Under the pieces are notes generated by a model that worked only from the letters and a program-made list of their open reading frames with translations, ran no database searches and was not told where the DNA came from. This document shows positions 16,078-27,613 of a DNA stretch of 64,000 bases, piece after piece; positions within the stretch are counted from its first letter, which is position 1, and every line of letters starts with the position of its first letter. This DNA comes from Nonomuraea africana. GTDB lineage: Bacteria > Actinomycetota > Actinomycetes > Streptosporangiales > Streptosporangiaceae. A program made the translations under genes and the position numbers. Where the stretch lies: contig NZ_JADBEF010000001.1 in the NCBI RefSeq assembly GCF_014873535.1, positions 8,680,001-8,744,000 of the forward strand, read 5' to 3'.

Positions 16078-19000
16078 ATGCGATTCGGGGTGCTCGGTCC
16101 GCTGGCCGTATGGACGTCAGAGGGCAGGCCGGTGCGGATCCCCGAGGTCAAGGTGCGGGGCCTGCTGGCCGAGCTGATCGTGCAGGCGGGGCGGGTGGTG
16201 CCGGCCGACAGGCTGATCGACCACCTGTGGAGCGGCAGCCTGCCCACCAACCCCGCCGCGTCGCTCCAGACGAGGGTCTCGCAGCTGCGGCGGGCGCTGG
16301 AGGACGCCGAGGAGGGCGCGCGGCGCCTGGTGGTCTCGCGCGCGCCCGGCTACCTGCTGGACGTCCCGCCCGACGCGCTCGACGTCGGGCGCTTCCAGGC
16401 GCTCGTCGCGGCCGCCCGTACGGCGGGCACCCCGCGCGCCCGCGCCGACCTGCTGGGCGACGCGCTCGCCCTGTGGCGGGGCCCCGCGCTGATCGAGTTC
16501 GCCGACGAGGAGTTCGCCGCGGCCGAGATCGCGCGCCTGGACGAGCTGCGCCTGACGGCGATGGAGGAGCAGGCGGAGGCCCGGCTGGAGCTCGGCGAGC
16601 ACGCCGTGCTCGCCGGCGAGCTCGGCGACCTGGTGGCCCGCCACCCGCTGCGGGAGCGGCTACGCGCGGTCCACCTGCGCGCTCTCTACCGGTCCGGACG
16701 GCAGAGCGAGGCCCTGGACGGCTACCGCGACCTGCGCGAGCGCCTGGCCGACGAGCTGGGTGTCGATCCAGGCCGCGAGCTGGCCGCGCTCCACGAGGCG
16801 ATGCTGCGGCAGGATCCCGCGCTGGAGGCGGGCCCCGCGGCGCCTCCGCCGGGCAACCTGCCCGCGCCGATGAGCGACCTGATCGGCCGCGCGGAGGCGG
16901 TCGGCGAGGTGACCGCGCTGCTCGGCTCGGGCCGCCTGGTCACGCTGACCGGACCGGGCGGGGTGGGCAAGACCAGCCTCGCGCTGGAGGCCGCCAGACG
17001 TCTCGCGGACTCCTTCCCCGACGGCGCGTGGCTCGTCGAGCTGGGGGCCCTGCCCTCCCGCCTCGAGAGCGACCTGTTCGACTGCTCGGCGCAGGAGGTC
17101 GCGGAGGCGGTGGCGGCCGTGCTCGGCATCCGCGACGAGAGCGGCGCGCTCAGCCTGGCCGAGACGATGCGCGGCAAGCGGGCGCTGCTCGTCCTCGACA
17201 ACTGCGAGCACGTGCTGGCCCCGGTGGCCGAGCTGGCGGGCGCGCTGCTACGGGCCGTCCCCGAGCTGCGGATCATGGCCACCAGCAGGCGGCCGCTCGG
17301 GGTCGCGGGCGAGCGGCTGTGGCAGGTGCCGCCGCTGCCGGTGCCGAGCGCGGTGCGGCTGTTCGAGGCGCGGGCCACGGCCCGCACGCCGGGGTTCGCC
17401 GTGGACGCGGGCAATGAGGCGACGGTCGCGGCGATCTGCGCGCGGCTCGACGGCATCCCGCTGGCGCTGGAGCTGGCCGCCACCAGGGTCCGCGCGCTCG
17501 GCGTCCACGAGCTCGCCGCCCGCCTCGGCGCCCTCCCTCAGGACGCTCCGCGCCCTCCCGAGGGCGCCCGCTCTCAGAACGCCCCGCGCTCTCCCCGGGC
17601 CGCCCACCCTCAAGACGCCGCCGAGGGCGCCTCGCCGCAGGGCACGCTCGACGGGTTCAAGGTCCTGGCCACCGGTGCGAGCGACGCGCCCGCCAGGCAG
17701 CGCACGCTGCGCGCGGTCATCGACTGGAGCTGGGAGCTGCTCGGCGACGACGAGCGGACGGTGCTGCGCAGGCTCGCCGTCCACGCCGGCGGCTGCACCT
17801 TGCGCGCCGCCGAGGCCGTCTGCGGCGACGGGCGGCTCGACGTCATGGATCTCATGGCGGGCCTGGTCGACCACTCCCTGGTGACGGTCACCACCGGCGC
17901 GGAGCCGCGCTACCAGCTGCTCGAATCGGTCGCCGCCTACTGCCGCGAGCGCCTGGTGGAGGCGGGCGAGCTGGAGGAGGTCGAGCGGCGGCATCTGCGC
18001 CACTTCACCGAGCTGGCCGTCTCGGCCGAGCCGTACCTGCGGGGGCCCGAGCAGCGCGAGTGGCTGGCCAGGCTGGACGCCGAGAGCGCCAACCTGCGCG
18101 CCGCCCTCGGCGCCGCCGTCCGCCACGCGGGTGCGGGGAGTGCCGCGCTGCGCCTGGTCAACGCGCTGGCCTGGTACTGGGTGCTGCGCGGACGCCTCGG
18201 CGAGGGCCGCAGGGCCCTCGCCGCCGCCCTCGCGGCCGGTGGAGACGAGGACGCCGCGGGCACGGCCGCCACCTGGCTGGCCGCCTACGCCCTGCGCATG
18301 GGCGAGGTGCTCGACCACACCGACCCCGCCACGCGGCCCGACGACCTCGAGGGCCTCGCCGGACGGGCCAGAGCCGAGTGGTTCCTCTCGCTGGCCAGGC
18401 TCGGTGTCGGCGACACGCAGGCGGGCGAGGAGCAGGCCGAACGCGTCCTGGAGCTGTTCCGCACGCTCGGCGACGACTGGGGCACCGCCGCCGCCCTCAG
18501 CACCCGCTCCAGGCAGGCGCTGCTGCGCGGCGACCTGACCGCGCTCCACGAGTACGGCACGCAGAGCATGGCGCTGTTCACCACGCTGGGCGACCGGTGG
18601 GGCCAGCTGCACGCCACCCTCGGCCTCGGCGCGCACGCCGAGATCGTGGGCGACTACGAGAGCGCCGCGCGGCTGCACCGCGAGGGCCTGCGCATGGCCG
18701 AGGAGCTCGGCCTGCACAGCGAGGTGGCCGACAAGCTGTCGGAGCTGGGCCGGATCGCGCTGCTCGAAGGCGACTTCGCCCAGGCCGACGAGCTGCACGA
18801 GAAGGCCGCCAGGCTGGCCCGCGAGCAGGGCTACACGATCGGCCAGGAGTACGCCTCGCTCGGCCTGGCTCTCAGCGCCCGCCGCCAGGGCAGGCTGGAC
18901 GTCGCGGAGGCGCTCCTGCGCACGTGGCTGGAGTGGGACCGCGAGCTGAACGCGGCCATCGCCACGGCGCTGATCCTGGCCGAGCTCGGCTTCGTCGCCG

Positions 19001-19335
19001 AGCTGCGCGGCGACGCTGAGGCTGCGCTCGCGCTGCACCTCGAGGGCCTGCGGGAGGCCCGTGAGTCGGGCGGTCCCCGCGCGGTCGCGCTCGCCTACGA
19101 GGGGCTGGCCGGAGCGCACGCCGCCGCGGGACGCGCCGTCGAGGCGGCCCGCCTGCTGGGCGCGGCCGACGAGATCAGGCGGTCACTGGGCGCGCCGCTG
19201 CCACCCGCGGAGCGCGGCGACGTCGACCGGATCACCGCCGCCGCGGTGGCCGCGCTCGGCGAGGAGCGCTTCGTGAAGGAGTTCGCCACCCCCTACTTGG
19301 AGGAGACCCCCACCCCCAGGTCGAACTCGCGGTAG
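16078..19335 (+). CDS. AfsR/SARP-type transcriptional regulator with BTAD, NB-ARC and TPR domains
   Basis: 1085 residues from ATG 16078. About 1-95: OmpR-like winged helix ('RFGVLGPLAVW', 'LQTRVSQLRRALE'). About 100-245: BTAD, ending 'ELGVDPGRELAALHEAMLRQDP'. About 265-600: STAND NTPase with Walker A TGPGGVGKTS, Walker B 'ALLVLDNCEHVL' and 'GIPLALELAATRVRALG'. The remainder is TPR-like helices. A Pro/Ala/Gln-rich insert (17531-17640) interrupts the NTPase-arm junction. Such proteins switch on nearby pathways; the divergent flavoprotein/efflux operon is the natural target. Likely leaderless. The 3' end overlaps the NYN gene by 43 bp. Confidence 0.92.
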   Translation: MRFGVLGPLAVWTSEGRPVRIPEVKVRGLLAELIVQAGRVVPADRLIDHLWSGSLPTNPAASLQTRVSQLRRALEDAEEGARRLVVSRAPGYLLDVPPDALDVGRFQALVAAARTAGTPRARADLLGDALALWRGPALIEFADEEFAAAEIARLDELRLTAMEEQAEARLELGEHAVLAGELGDLVARHPLRERLRAVHLRALYRSGRQSEALDGYRDLRERLADELGVDPGRELAALHEAMLRQDPALEAGPAAPPPGNLPAPMSDLIGRAEAVGEVTALLGSGRLVTLTGPGGVGKTSLALEAARRLADSFPDGAWLVELGALPSRLESDLFDCSAQEVAEAVAAVLGIRDESGALSLAETMRGKRALLVLDNCEHVLAPVAELAGALLRAVPELRIMATSRRPLGVAGERLWQVPPLPVPSAVRLFEARATARTPGFAVDAGNEATVAAICARLDGIPLALELAATRVRALGVHELAARLGALPQDAPRPPEGARSQNAPRSPRAAHPQDAAEGASPQGTLDGFKVLATGASDAPARQRTLRAVIDWSWELLGDDERTVLRRLAVHAGGCTLRAAEAVCGDGRLDVMDLMAGLVDHSLVTVTTGAEPRYQLLESVAAYCRERLVEAGELEEVERRHLRHFTELAVSAEPYLRGPEQREWLARLDAESANLRAALGAAVRHAGAGSAALRLVNALAWYWVLRGRLGEGRRALAAALAAGGDEDAAGTAATWLAAYALRMGEVLDHTDPATRPDDLEGLAGRARAEWFLSLARLGVGDTQAGEEQAERVLELFRTLGDDWGTAAALSTRSRQALLRGDLTALHEYGTQSMALFTTLGDRWGQLHATLGLGAHAEIVGDYESAARLHREGLRMAEELGLHSEVADKLSELGRIALLEGDFAQADELHEKAARLAREQGYTIGQEYASLGLALSARRQGRLDVAEALLRTWLEWDRELNAAIATALILAELGFVAELRGDAEAALALHLEGLREARESGGPRAVALAYEGLAGAHAAAGRAVEAARLLGAADEIRRSLGAPLPPAERGDVDRITAAAVAALGEERFVKEFATPYLEETPTPRSNSR

Positions 19336-20237
19336 ACGCGTGCCCAGAACCCGTCGCGCAGCCACACCCGCGCCTCGGGGAAGGGCCGCAGCGAGTGCCC
19401 GAGCTCCTTCTCCGCCTCGATGAGCAGCTCCGTGTCGATGACCGTCGGCAGGATCGGGCCGGGCAGCAGGTCCCTGATGTTGTCGCGGCCACGGGTGAGT
19501 ATCCACTTCTGCGCCACGTGCTCGCCGACGTCCTCCACCCGCGGGCGCGAGGGCCCGAGCTTGGCCACCTGACCCGGCTTGACGTGCGGCTTGGGGGCGG
19601 CGGTGCGCCCCGCGAACACCTGGGCGGGCGACGGCGCCGTCACCGGCGGCACCACCGTCACGGGCTGCGGGGCACGGCTGAAGAAGGGCCTCAGGAAATC
19701 AGCGGACAGGACCTCCACGGTGTCGGACTCCCACACCAGGCGCTCGGCCTGGTTGGTGCCGTAGGGCGGCTCGACGCCCCACAGATGGATCCGCACGCCG
19801 TACGCCTGGGCCGCCTCAACGGCGGGCACCATGTCCTCATCGCCCGCCAGCAGGATCGTGTCGGTCACCGCGTGGTGCCTGGCCAGCGCCTCGAGATCAC
19901 TCCTGATCTGGGCGTCCACGCCCTTCTGCTGGCCACGCGCGTTGAGGTTGCCAAGGCGGACTTTCACCCAGGGCAGCTGGGCGATGACTCGCTGGTCGAC
20001 GGTGGGCACACGGTCACGGGCGGCGTCATACCAATAGATCCGCAGGAGCTCGCCGGAAATGCGTTGTTCTGCATGCTTCTGTAGCGATTGGATGAGCTCA
20101 TCGGCGGCAACCCGGTATTCCTTGCGCTCCTTGGCGCCGAGCAGTACTTCACCTGCGGCGGCATAGAGATATCCGACATCCACAAGGACGGCGTACTTCG
20201 CCGCGACAGGGTGCGGCGTGAGGTCTGGGATGGCCAT
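19293..20237 (-). CDS. NYN/PIN-fold domain protein (putative ribonuclease)
   Basis: 314 residues from ATG 20237, with GGAGG five bases upstream. The N-terminal 200 residues match the NYN fold with acidic residues in 'VLVDVGYLY', 'GVDAQIRSDLEAL' and 'LLAGDEDMVPAVEAAQ', the expected metal-binding sites of a PIN-like nuclease. A Pro/Ala/Val-rich linker leads to a C-terminal domain ('ARVWLRDGFWARVYREFDLG'). RNA cleavage is inferred from the fold. The gene is convergent with, and overlaps, the AfsR-like gene by 43 bp. Confidence 0.85.
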   Translation of the reverse strand: MAIPDLTPHPVAAKYAVLVDVGYLYAAAGEVLLGAKERKEYRVAADELIQSLQKHAEQRISGELLRIYWYDAARDRVPTVDQRVIAQLPWVKVRLGNLNARGQQKGVDAQIRSDLEALARHHAVTDTILLAGDEDMVPAVEAAQAYGVRIHLWGVEPPYGTNQAERLVWESDTVEVLSADFLRPFFSRAPQPVTVVPPVTAPSPAQVFAGRTAAPKPHVKPGQVAKLGPSRPRVEDVGEHVAQKWILTRGRDNIRDLLPGPILPTVIDTELLIEAEKELGHSLRPFPEARVWLRDGFWARVYREFDLGVGVSSK

Positions 20238-20342
20238 GTCGTCCTCCAGGCCGCGGTGCTCGTTGATCGGCTGACTATATACGCCTACTTTTCTAGATAG
20301 TCCCAACTCCCGGGGAACTTGACACCCGATTCTCAGGATCCT

Positions 20343-20539
20343 CTACGGTAGAGCGCTGTTTCGCCACGCCGACTTCCCAGGTACGAGCGGTTTACGCATG
20401 CTCCTGGCCGGGTTTCGCCATGATTCGTTCTTCGGCGCGGCGGGTCGCTCGGCTTCGGCGTGTCGGGAGGCCAGAACCGCCACAAGAGCCGCGATCTCCT
20501 CAGGAGTCGCATCGCCCCGAACAATTCGCAGATGAGGCG

Positions 20540-20543
<4 letters not shown>
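20343..20543 (-). CDS. accE: acyl-CoA carboxylase epsilon subunit
   Basis: 66 residues: 'HLRIVRGDATPEEIAALVAVLASR', then a charged middle and the typical ending 'WRNSALP'. Epsilon subunits are small actinobacterial proteins that join the beta and biotinylated alpha subunits of acyl-CoA carboxylases. Its ATG overlaps the beta-subunit stop by ATGA, so the two are co-translated. The middle third is more Arg/Ser/Pro-rich than common homologues. Confidence 0.9.
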
Positions 20544-22138
<1,595 letters not shown>

Positions 22139-22196
22139 GCCGTAAGACTAAAGGGGATGTGCGCGGCGCTGTCGGACAGGCACCAGACTAGGGGGC

Positions 22197-22961
22197 ATGA
22201 CGGAGGCGGTGCGCACAGAAGGCCTGTTCAAGCGGTTCGGCCAGCAGGTGGCGGTGGCAGGGGTCGATTTCACGGTTCCCGCGGGCAGTTTCGCGGGGCT
22301 GGTCGGTCCCAACGGCGCGGGCAAGACGACCACGCTCAGCATGATCACCGGACTGCTCCGCCCCGACGGCGGGCTGGCCCAGGTCGGCGGCGTCGACGTC
22401 TGGCGCGATCCGGTCCAGGTCAAGGCCCGCATCGGGGTGCTGCCCGAGGGGCTGCGCCTGTTCGAGCGGCTGTCGGGCCGCGAGCTGCTCCACTACAACG
22501 GCCGCCTGCGCGGCATCCCCAAGACCGAGGTCGAGCAGCGCGCCGAAGAACTGCTGCGCGTCATGGACCTGGTCGCCGCGGCCGACAAGCTCGTCGTCGA
22601 CTACTCCACCGGCATGCGCAAGAAGATCGGCCTGGCCGCCGCGCTGCTGCACAACCCCGCCGTCCTCTTCCTCGACGAGCCCTTCGAGGGCGTCGACCCG
22701 GTCAGCGCCAACACCCTCACCGAGGTGCTCCAGCGCTACACCGCCTCAGGGTCCACCGTCATCTTCTCCAGCCACGTCATGGACCTGGTCGAGCGGCTGT
22801 GCGACTGGGTGTCGGTGATGAGCGGCGGCCACATCGTCGCGCAGGGCCCGATCGACGAGGTGCGCGCGGGACGCAGCCTCAACCAGGCCTTCCTCGACCT
22901 CGTCGGCGTTCGCCAGGGCGGAGAGGAGGGGCTGACGTGGTTGGGCTCTTCGTCGCACTGA
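22197..22961 (+). CDS. ABC transporter ATP-binding protein
   Basis: 254 residues with Walker A GPNGAGKTT, signature 'YSTGMRKKIGLAAALLHNP', Walker B 'AVLFLDEPFEGVDP' and switch His in 'FSSHVMDLVERL'. The C-terminus overlaps the permease gene by 25 bp. The short ATPase paired with one large permease fits an ABC-2-type exporter. The substrate is unknown. Confidence 0.9.
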   Translation: MTEAVRTEGLFKRFGQQVAVAGVDFTVPAGSFAGLVGPNGAGKTTTLSMITGLLRPDGGLAQVGGVDVWRDPVQVKARIGVLPEGLRLFERLSGRELLHYNGRLRGIPKTEVEQRAEELLRVMDLVAAADKLVVDYSTGMRKKIGLAAALLHNPAVLFLDEPFEGVDPVSANTLTEVLQRYTASGSTVIFSSHVMDLVERLCDWVSVMSGGHIVAQGPIDEVRAGRSLNQAFLDLVGVRQGGEEGLTWLGSSSH

Positions 22962-24496
22962 AGCTCAGGCTGATCTCCGGTGGGCTGCGCGGCGACGCCC
23001 AGCGCATCCTCGGCTTCGTCTTCTCCGTGCTGGCCGCGCTCCTCGTGGCGGCGGCGGGCTTCCTGCTCCTCGCGCTGCTCAGGATGGCTCCCCCGCAGGT
23101 GGCGGCCGACGTCGGCGTGATCGCCTTCACCGGGCTGCTGGTCTTCTGGGCGACCGTCCCGCTGCTGGCCTTCGGCGTCGACGACACGCTCGACCCGGCG
23201 AAACTCGCCCTCTTCCCGCTGCGCACGCGTCAGCTGGCGGCGGGGATGTTCGCCGCCTCGGTCACCGGCGTCTGGCCGATCGCCTCGCTCCTGGTGACCG
23301 CGGGCGCGCTGGCGGGGCTGGCCAGAGGAGCCGGCGGCGTGCTGCTCGGCGTCGTCGCGGTGCTCCTGCAGTTCGCGCTCTGCATCGTCACCTCCAGGCT
23401 GATCACGACCGCGCTGTCGGGGCTGCTGCGCTCGCGCAGGGGCCGTGACCTGCTGGCCGTCGGCGTCATCGTGTTCGTGCTGATGGCGCAGCTGCCCAAT
23501 CTCATCGTCAACCGCGGCCTGTCCGGCGACCCCCTCGCCCTGCTGAGCAGCCTCGCCGCCGTACTGCGCTGGACCCCGCCCGGCTGGGCCGCCCACGCCA
23601 TCAGCGACGGCGGGCTGACCGGCGTGCTGGAGCTGGCGGCGCTCGCCCTGCTCGTCCTGGCGCTCGGCTGGCTATGGATCAAGGCGCTCGGCAGGGCGCT
23701 GGTCACCACCGACGCCTCCACCCAGGCCGCCTCGGTGCGCAGGTCCAGTGGCCTGATCGACAGGTTCCTGCCCGACGGCAGGGTCGCTGCCGTGGTGGGC
23801 AAGGAGCTGAAGTACGCCCGCCGCGACCCCAGGGGCAGGGTCGGCTGGTTCGCCTCCATCGCGGTGACGGGAGTGCTGGCCTTCTCCATGAACGGGCAGG
23901 GCGCGGGCTCGGGTCCGGGCGTGGCGATCGGCCCGGCCTGCCTCGGCGCACTGATGATCGGCATGCAGCAGTGCAACATCTTCGGCATCGACGGCCGCTC
24001 CCTGTGGATGAACGCCGTCGTCTACGGAAACGACCGGGACCTGCGCGGCGACGTGGCGGGACGGCACCTGGGCGTGGCGATCATCGCGGTTCCCCTGCTG
24101 ATCCTGCTCAGCGTGCTCGGCGGCCTGTTCGCCGGCACCCTCGCCTGGGTGCTGCCGGCGGTGCTGACCGCGTGGGGCGTGCTCGGCATCGGGCTCGGCG
24201 TCGGCGCGCTCACCAGCGTGCTCGTCCCCTACACGGTGCCCGACCGGCTCAACGCCTTCACCGGCGCGGCGCCGGGGCAGGGCGGGGTCGCCTTCGTCGC
24301 CTCCTTCGGCGCCCTGATCGTCACCGCGCTGCTCGCGCTGCCAGTGGCGCTGCCCGTGCTGCTCGGCTTTGCCTGGCTGAGCGCGGTGGCGCTGCCGTAC
24401 GGGCTGGCGGTCGCGTGGGGTGGCAGGGTGCTGGCGGGCAAGGTGGGCTACCCACGGCTGCCCGAGCTTCTCTCCGCGGTCTCCAAGCCCACGTAA
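22937..24496 (+). CDS. ABC-2-like transporter permease
   Basis: 519 residues from GTG 22937, with GGAGAGGAGG upstream inside the ATPase gene. About a dozen hydrophobic segments with a central charged cytoplasmic stretch ('ASVRRSSGLIDRFLPDG'...'KELKYARRDPRGRVGW'). It should form the membrane half of the exporter encoded with the upstream ATPase. No recognisable substrate-determining feature. Confidence 0.85.
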   Translation: MVGLFVALKLRLISGGLRGDAQRILGFVFSVLAALLVAAAGFLLLALLRMAPPQVAADVGVIAFTGLLVFWATVPLLAFGVDDTLDPAKLALFPLRTRQLAAGMFAASVTGVWPIASLLVTAGALAGLARGAGGVLLGVVAVLLQFALCIVTSRLITTALSGLLRSRRGRDLLAVGVIVFVLMAQLPNLIVNRGLSGDPLALLSSLAAVLRWTPPGWAAHAISDGGLTGVLELAALALLVLALGWLWIKALGRALVTTDASTQAASVRRSSGLIDRFLPDGRVAAVVGKELKYARRDPRGRVGWFASIAVTGVLAFSMNGQGAGSGPGVAIGPACLGALMIGMQQCNIFGIDGRSLWMNAVVYGNDRDLRGDVAGRHLGVAIIAVPLLILLSVLGGLFAGTLAWVLPAVLTAWGVLGIGLGVGALTSVLVPYTVPDRLNAFTGAAPGQGGVAFVASFGALIVTALLALPVALPVLLGFAWLSAVALPYGLAVAWGGRVLAGKVGYPRLPELLSAVSKPT

Positions 24497-24560
24497 TGGT
24501 CTAGTCCACTGGTTGAGACCGGTCTCCAGTCGTTCAGGTCGAGTGGATATCGTGCGAAGC

Positions 24561-27185
24561 ATGATTGACCAGGCCATCCCGCGCCACAGCGCCGTCAGCG
24601 AGATGCCCGACGAGCTCCGCCGCGACGTGCGGCTGCTCGGCGAGCTGCTCGGACAGGTGATCGCCGAGCAGGGCGGTCCCGATCTCCTGGAGGACGTCGA
24701 ACGCCTGCGCAAAGCCGTCATCGGCGCGAGACGTGGGGAGGTGTCCGCTGATGAGGTCGCGGAGATGGTGAGCGCGTGGGAGATCGACAGGGCGGTGCAG
24801 ATCGCCCGCGCCTTCACCTGTTACTTCCACCTGGCCAACCTCGCCGAGGAGCACTACCGCATCCGCACCCTGCGCGACCGTGACGCGGGCGACGCCGTCC
24901 AGCGCGAGTCGCTCGCCTCCGCCGTCGAGGAGCTGGGCAGGGAGCGCGTCGCCGAGCTGGTCCAGGGCCTGGAGCTGCACCCCGTGCTGACCGCGCACCC
25001 GACGGAGGCGCGCAGGCGCGCCGTCGTCACCGCGATCCAGCGCATCAGCGGCCAGCTCACCGAGTACACCGCCCAGGGGCGCGGCGCCTCCGAGCGCGCC
25101 GAGAGCCGGCGCCGCCTGCTGGAGGAGATCGACCTCCTCTGGCGTACGGCCCAGCTGCGCAACACCAAGCTCGACCCGCTCGACGAGGTGCGCACCGCCA
25201 TGGCCGCCTTCGACGAGACGCTCTTCCGCGTGGTGCCGCAGGTCTACCGCTCGCTCGACGCCGCGCTCGACGAGGGCAGCGGCACCAGGCCCCCGCTGGC
25301 CAGGCCGTTCATCCGCTACGGCAGCTGGATCGGCGGCGACCGCGACGGCAATCCCAACGTCACGGCCAAGGTCACCCGCGAGGCCGTCCTGATCCAGGCC
25401 GAGCACGTGCTGACCGCGCTGGAGACCGCCACCACGCGCATCGCCCGCACGCTCACCGCGGCCTCCCAGTACACCCCGCCGTCGCCCGCGCTGCGCAGGG
25501 CGCTGGCCGAAGCCCAGGACGCCAGCCCCGACCTGGTCTCCGAACTGGCCACCCGCTCGCCGTCCGAGCCGCACCGGCAGTGGCTGCTGTACGTCGCCGC
25601 GCGCATCGGCGCCACCCGCCGCCGCGACCTCGACCTGGCCTACCTCGCGCCCGCCGACCTGCTGGCCGACCTGCGGCTCGCACAGGACTCACTGGCCGCG
25701 GCGGGGGCCGTCCGTCAGGCCTACGGCGAGCTGCAGCACCTCGTCTGGCAGGTCGAGACGTTCGGCTTCCACCTGGCCGAGCTGGAGGTGCGCCAGCACT
25801 CCCAGGTCCACGCCGCCGCGCTGGAGGAGATCCGCGCGGGTGGGGCGCTGTCGGAGCGCACCGAGGAGGTGCTGGCCACGATCCGGGTGATCGCCTGGAT
25901 CCAGGAGCGTTTCGGCGTCACCGCCTGCTCCCGCTACGTCGTCTCCTTCACCCGCACCGCCGAGGACGTCGCCGCGGTCTACGAGCTGGCCGCCCACGCG
26001 CTCGGCGACCGCGCGCCCGTGCTCGACGTGGTGCCGCTGTTCGAGTCGGGCCAGGACCTCGACAACTCCGCCGACGTGCTCGCGGGCATGCTGAAGCTGC
26101 CCGAGGTGCAGCGCCGCCTGGCCGGCAACGACCGCCGGGTGGAGGTCATGCTCGGCTACTCCGACTCCGCCAAGGAGCTCGGGCCCGCCGCCGCGACACT
26201 CAAGCTGTACGAGGCGCAGGAGCGGCTGACCGCCTGGGCCCTGGCCAACGACGTCAAGCTCCGCCTCTTCCACGGCAGGGGCGGCGCGCTCGGCAGGGGC
26301 GGCGGCCCGGCGAACCGGGCCGTGCTCGCCCAGGCCCCCGGCAGCGTCGCGGGCCGCTTCAAGGTCACCGAGCAGGGCGAGGTCATCTTCGCCCGCTACG
26401 GACACCAGGCCATCGCCCGGCGGCACATGGAGCAGGTCTCCAACGCGGTGCTGCTGGCCTCCTCCCCGACCGTCGGCGAGCGCACCGCCGCCGCGGCCGC
26501 CCGCTTCCGCGCGCTGGCCTCCCAGGTGGCCGCCGCCTCCGAGCGGGCCTACCGCGCGCTCACCGAGGCCAAGGGCTTCCCCGAGTGGTTCGCGCTGGTC
26601 AGCCCGCTGGAGGAGATCGGCTCGTTGCGCCTCGGCTCCCGCCCCGCGCGGCGCGGCCTCGGCGCGCCGCGCTCCCTCGACGACCTGCGGGCCATCCCGT
26701 GGGTGTTCGCGTGGGCGCAGACGCGGGTCAACCTGCCCGGCTGGTACGGCCTGGGCAGCGGCCTCGCCTCCGTCGAGGACGTCACCGAACTGCGGGCCGC
26801 CTACCGCGAATGGCCGCTGTTCGCCTCGCTGCTCGACAATGTCGAGATGTCGCTGGCCAAGACCGACCGCTCGATCGCCGCGCGCTACCTCGCGCTCGGC
26901 GGGCGTCCCGACTTCGAGGCGCAGGTGCTGGAGGAGTACGACAGGACCCGCCGTCTGGTGCTCTCGGTCACCGGGCACTCCAGGCTGCTGGAGAACAGGA
27001 AGGTGCTCTCGCGGGCCGTCCAGCTGCGCGACCCCTACGTCGACGCCCTCTCCCACCTGCAGCTGCGCGCGCTGACCGCGCTGCGGACCACGGAAGACCT
27101 GTCGGAGGCCGAGCGAGAGAGGCTGTCCACGTTGCTGCTGCTGTCGGTCAACGGCGTCGCCGCCGGATTGCAGAACACCGGTTGA
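24561..27185 (+). CDS. ppc: phosphoenolpyruvate carboxylase
   Basis: 874 residues, normal length. Signatures: catalytic His146 in LTAHPTEARRR, 'WIGGDRDGNPNVT', 'VMLGYSDSAKELG', 'LFHGRGGALGRGGGP', and the family C-terminus 'SVNGVAAGLQNTG'. It makes oxaloacetate from PEP and bicarbonate to refill the TCA cycle. The ATG at 24561 is seven bases past a -10-like TATCGT, with no Shine-Dalgarno. Its stop overlaps the TTG start of the acetyltransferase. Confidence 0.96.
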   Translation: MIDQAIPRHSAVSEMPDELRRDVRLLGELLGQVIAEQGGPDLLEDVERLRKAVIGARRGEVSADEVAEMVSAWEIDRAVQIARAFTCYFHLANLAEEHYRIRTLRDRDAGDAVQRESLASAVEELGRERVAELVQGLELHPVLTAHPTEARRRAVVTAIQRISGQLTEYTAQGRGASERAESRRRLLEEIDLLWRTAQLRNTKLDPLDEVRTAMAAFDETLFRVVPQVYRSLDAALDEGSGTRPPLARPFIRYGSWIGGDRDGNPNVTAKVTREAVLIQAEHVLTALETATTRIARTLTAASQYTPPSPALRRALAEAQDASPDLVSELATRSPSEPHRQWLLYVAARIGATRRRDLDLAYLAPADLLADLRLAQDSLAAAGAVRQAYGELQHLVWQVETFGFHLAELEVRQHSQVHAAALEEIRAGGALSERTEEVLATIRVIAWIQERFGVTACSRYVVSFTRTAEDVAAVYELAAHALGDRAPVLDVVPLFESGQDLDNSADVLAGMLKLPEVQRRLAGNDRRVEVMLGYSDSAKELGPAAATLKLYEAQERLTAWALANDVKLRLFHGRGGALGRGGGPANRAVLAQAPGSVAGRFKVTEQGEVIFARYGHQAIARRHMEQVSNAVLLASSPTVGERTAAAAARFRALASQVAAASERAYRALTEAKGFPEWFALVSPLEEIGSLRLGSRPARRGLGAPRSLDDLRAIPWVFAWAQTRVNLPGWYGLGSGLASVEDVTELRAAYREWPLFASLLDNVEMSLAKTDRSIAARYLALGGRPDFEAQVLEEYDRTRRLVLSVTGHSRLLENRKVLSRAVQLRDPYVDALSHLQLRALTALRTTEDLSEAERERLSTLLLLSVNGVAAGLQNTG

Positions 27186-27613
27186 TCCGCCCCGCACGCG
27201 CCGAGGACCTGCCGGTGATCGAGAAGATCGTCGCGGCGGCCTACCAGCCATGGGCGGAACTGATCGGCATCCGCCCCAAGCCCATGGACGACGACTATCC
27301 GGCGCACCTGGCCGCCGGGCACATCTTCGTCCTCGACGACCTGCGCGGGCTGATCGTGCTCGTGCCCGAAGAGGGTGTGCTGTACGTCGACAACGTGGCG
27401 GTCCGGCCCGACCAGCACGGGCAGGGCCTCGGCAGGCAGCTGCTGGCCTTCGCCGAGGAGCGGGCGGCGGCGCTCGGGCTGCCCGCCCTGCGGCTCATCA
27501 CCAACGCCATGATGAAGGTCAACATCGCGCTCTACGAACGGCTCGGCTACACGATCACCTCGCGGGAGCCGATCGGCGAGCGCGACGTGGTCTTCATGCG
27601 GAAAGATTTGTGA
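27182..27613 (+). CDS. GNAT-family N-acetyltransferase
   Basis: 143 residues from a TTG that overlaps the ppc stop (TTGA). Acetyl-CoA binding motif 'VAVRPDQHGQGLGRQLLAFAEE' and the C-terminal 'NIALYERLGY' are clear. Translational coupling to ppc is evident; the substrate is unknown. The last 20 bp overlap the convergent DUF418 gene. Confidence 0.87.
   Translation: MIRPARAEDLPVIEKIVAAAYQPWAELIGIRPKPMDDDYPAHLAAGHIFVLDDLRGLIVLVPEEGVLYVDNVAVRPDQHGQGLGRQLLAFAEERAAALGLPALRLITNAMMKVNIALYERLGYTITSREPIGERDVVFMRKDL

Noticed and set aside
17248..19119. 600-codon leftward frame across the AfsR-like gene, and similar ones opposite ppc, pccB and KstD
   Set aside because: Antisense shadows of high GC3; amino-acid composition (Arg, Gly, Gln, His) is not protein-like, and the sense frames match known families.
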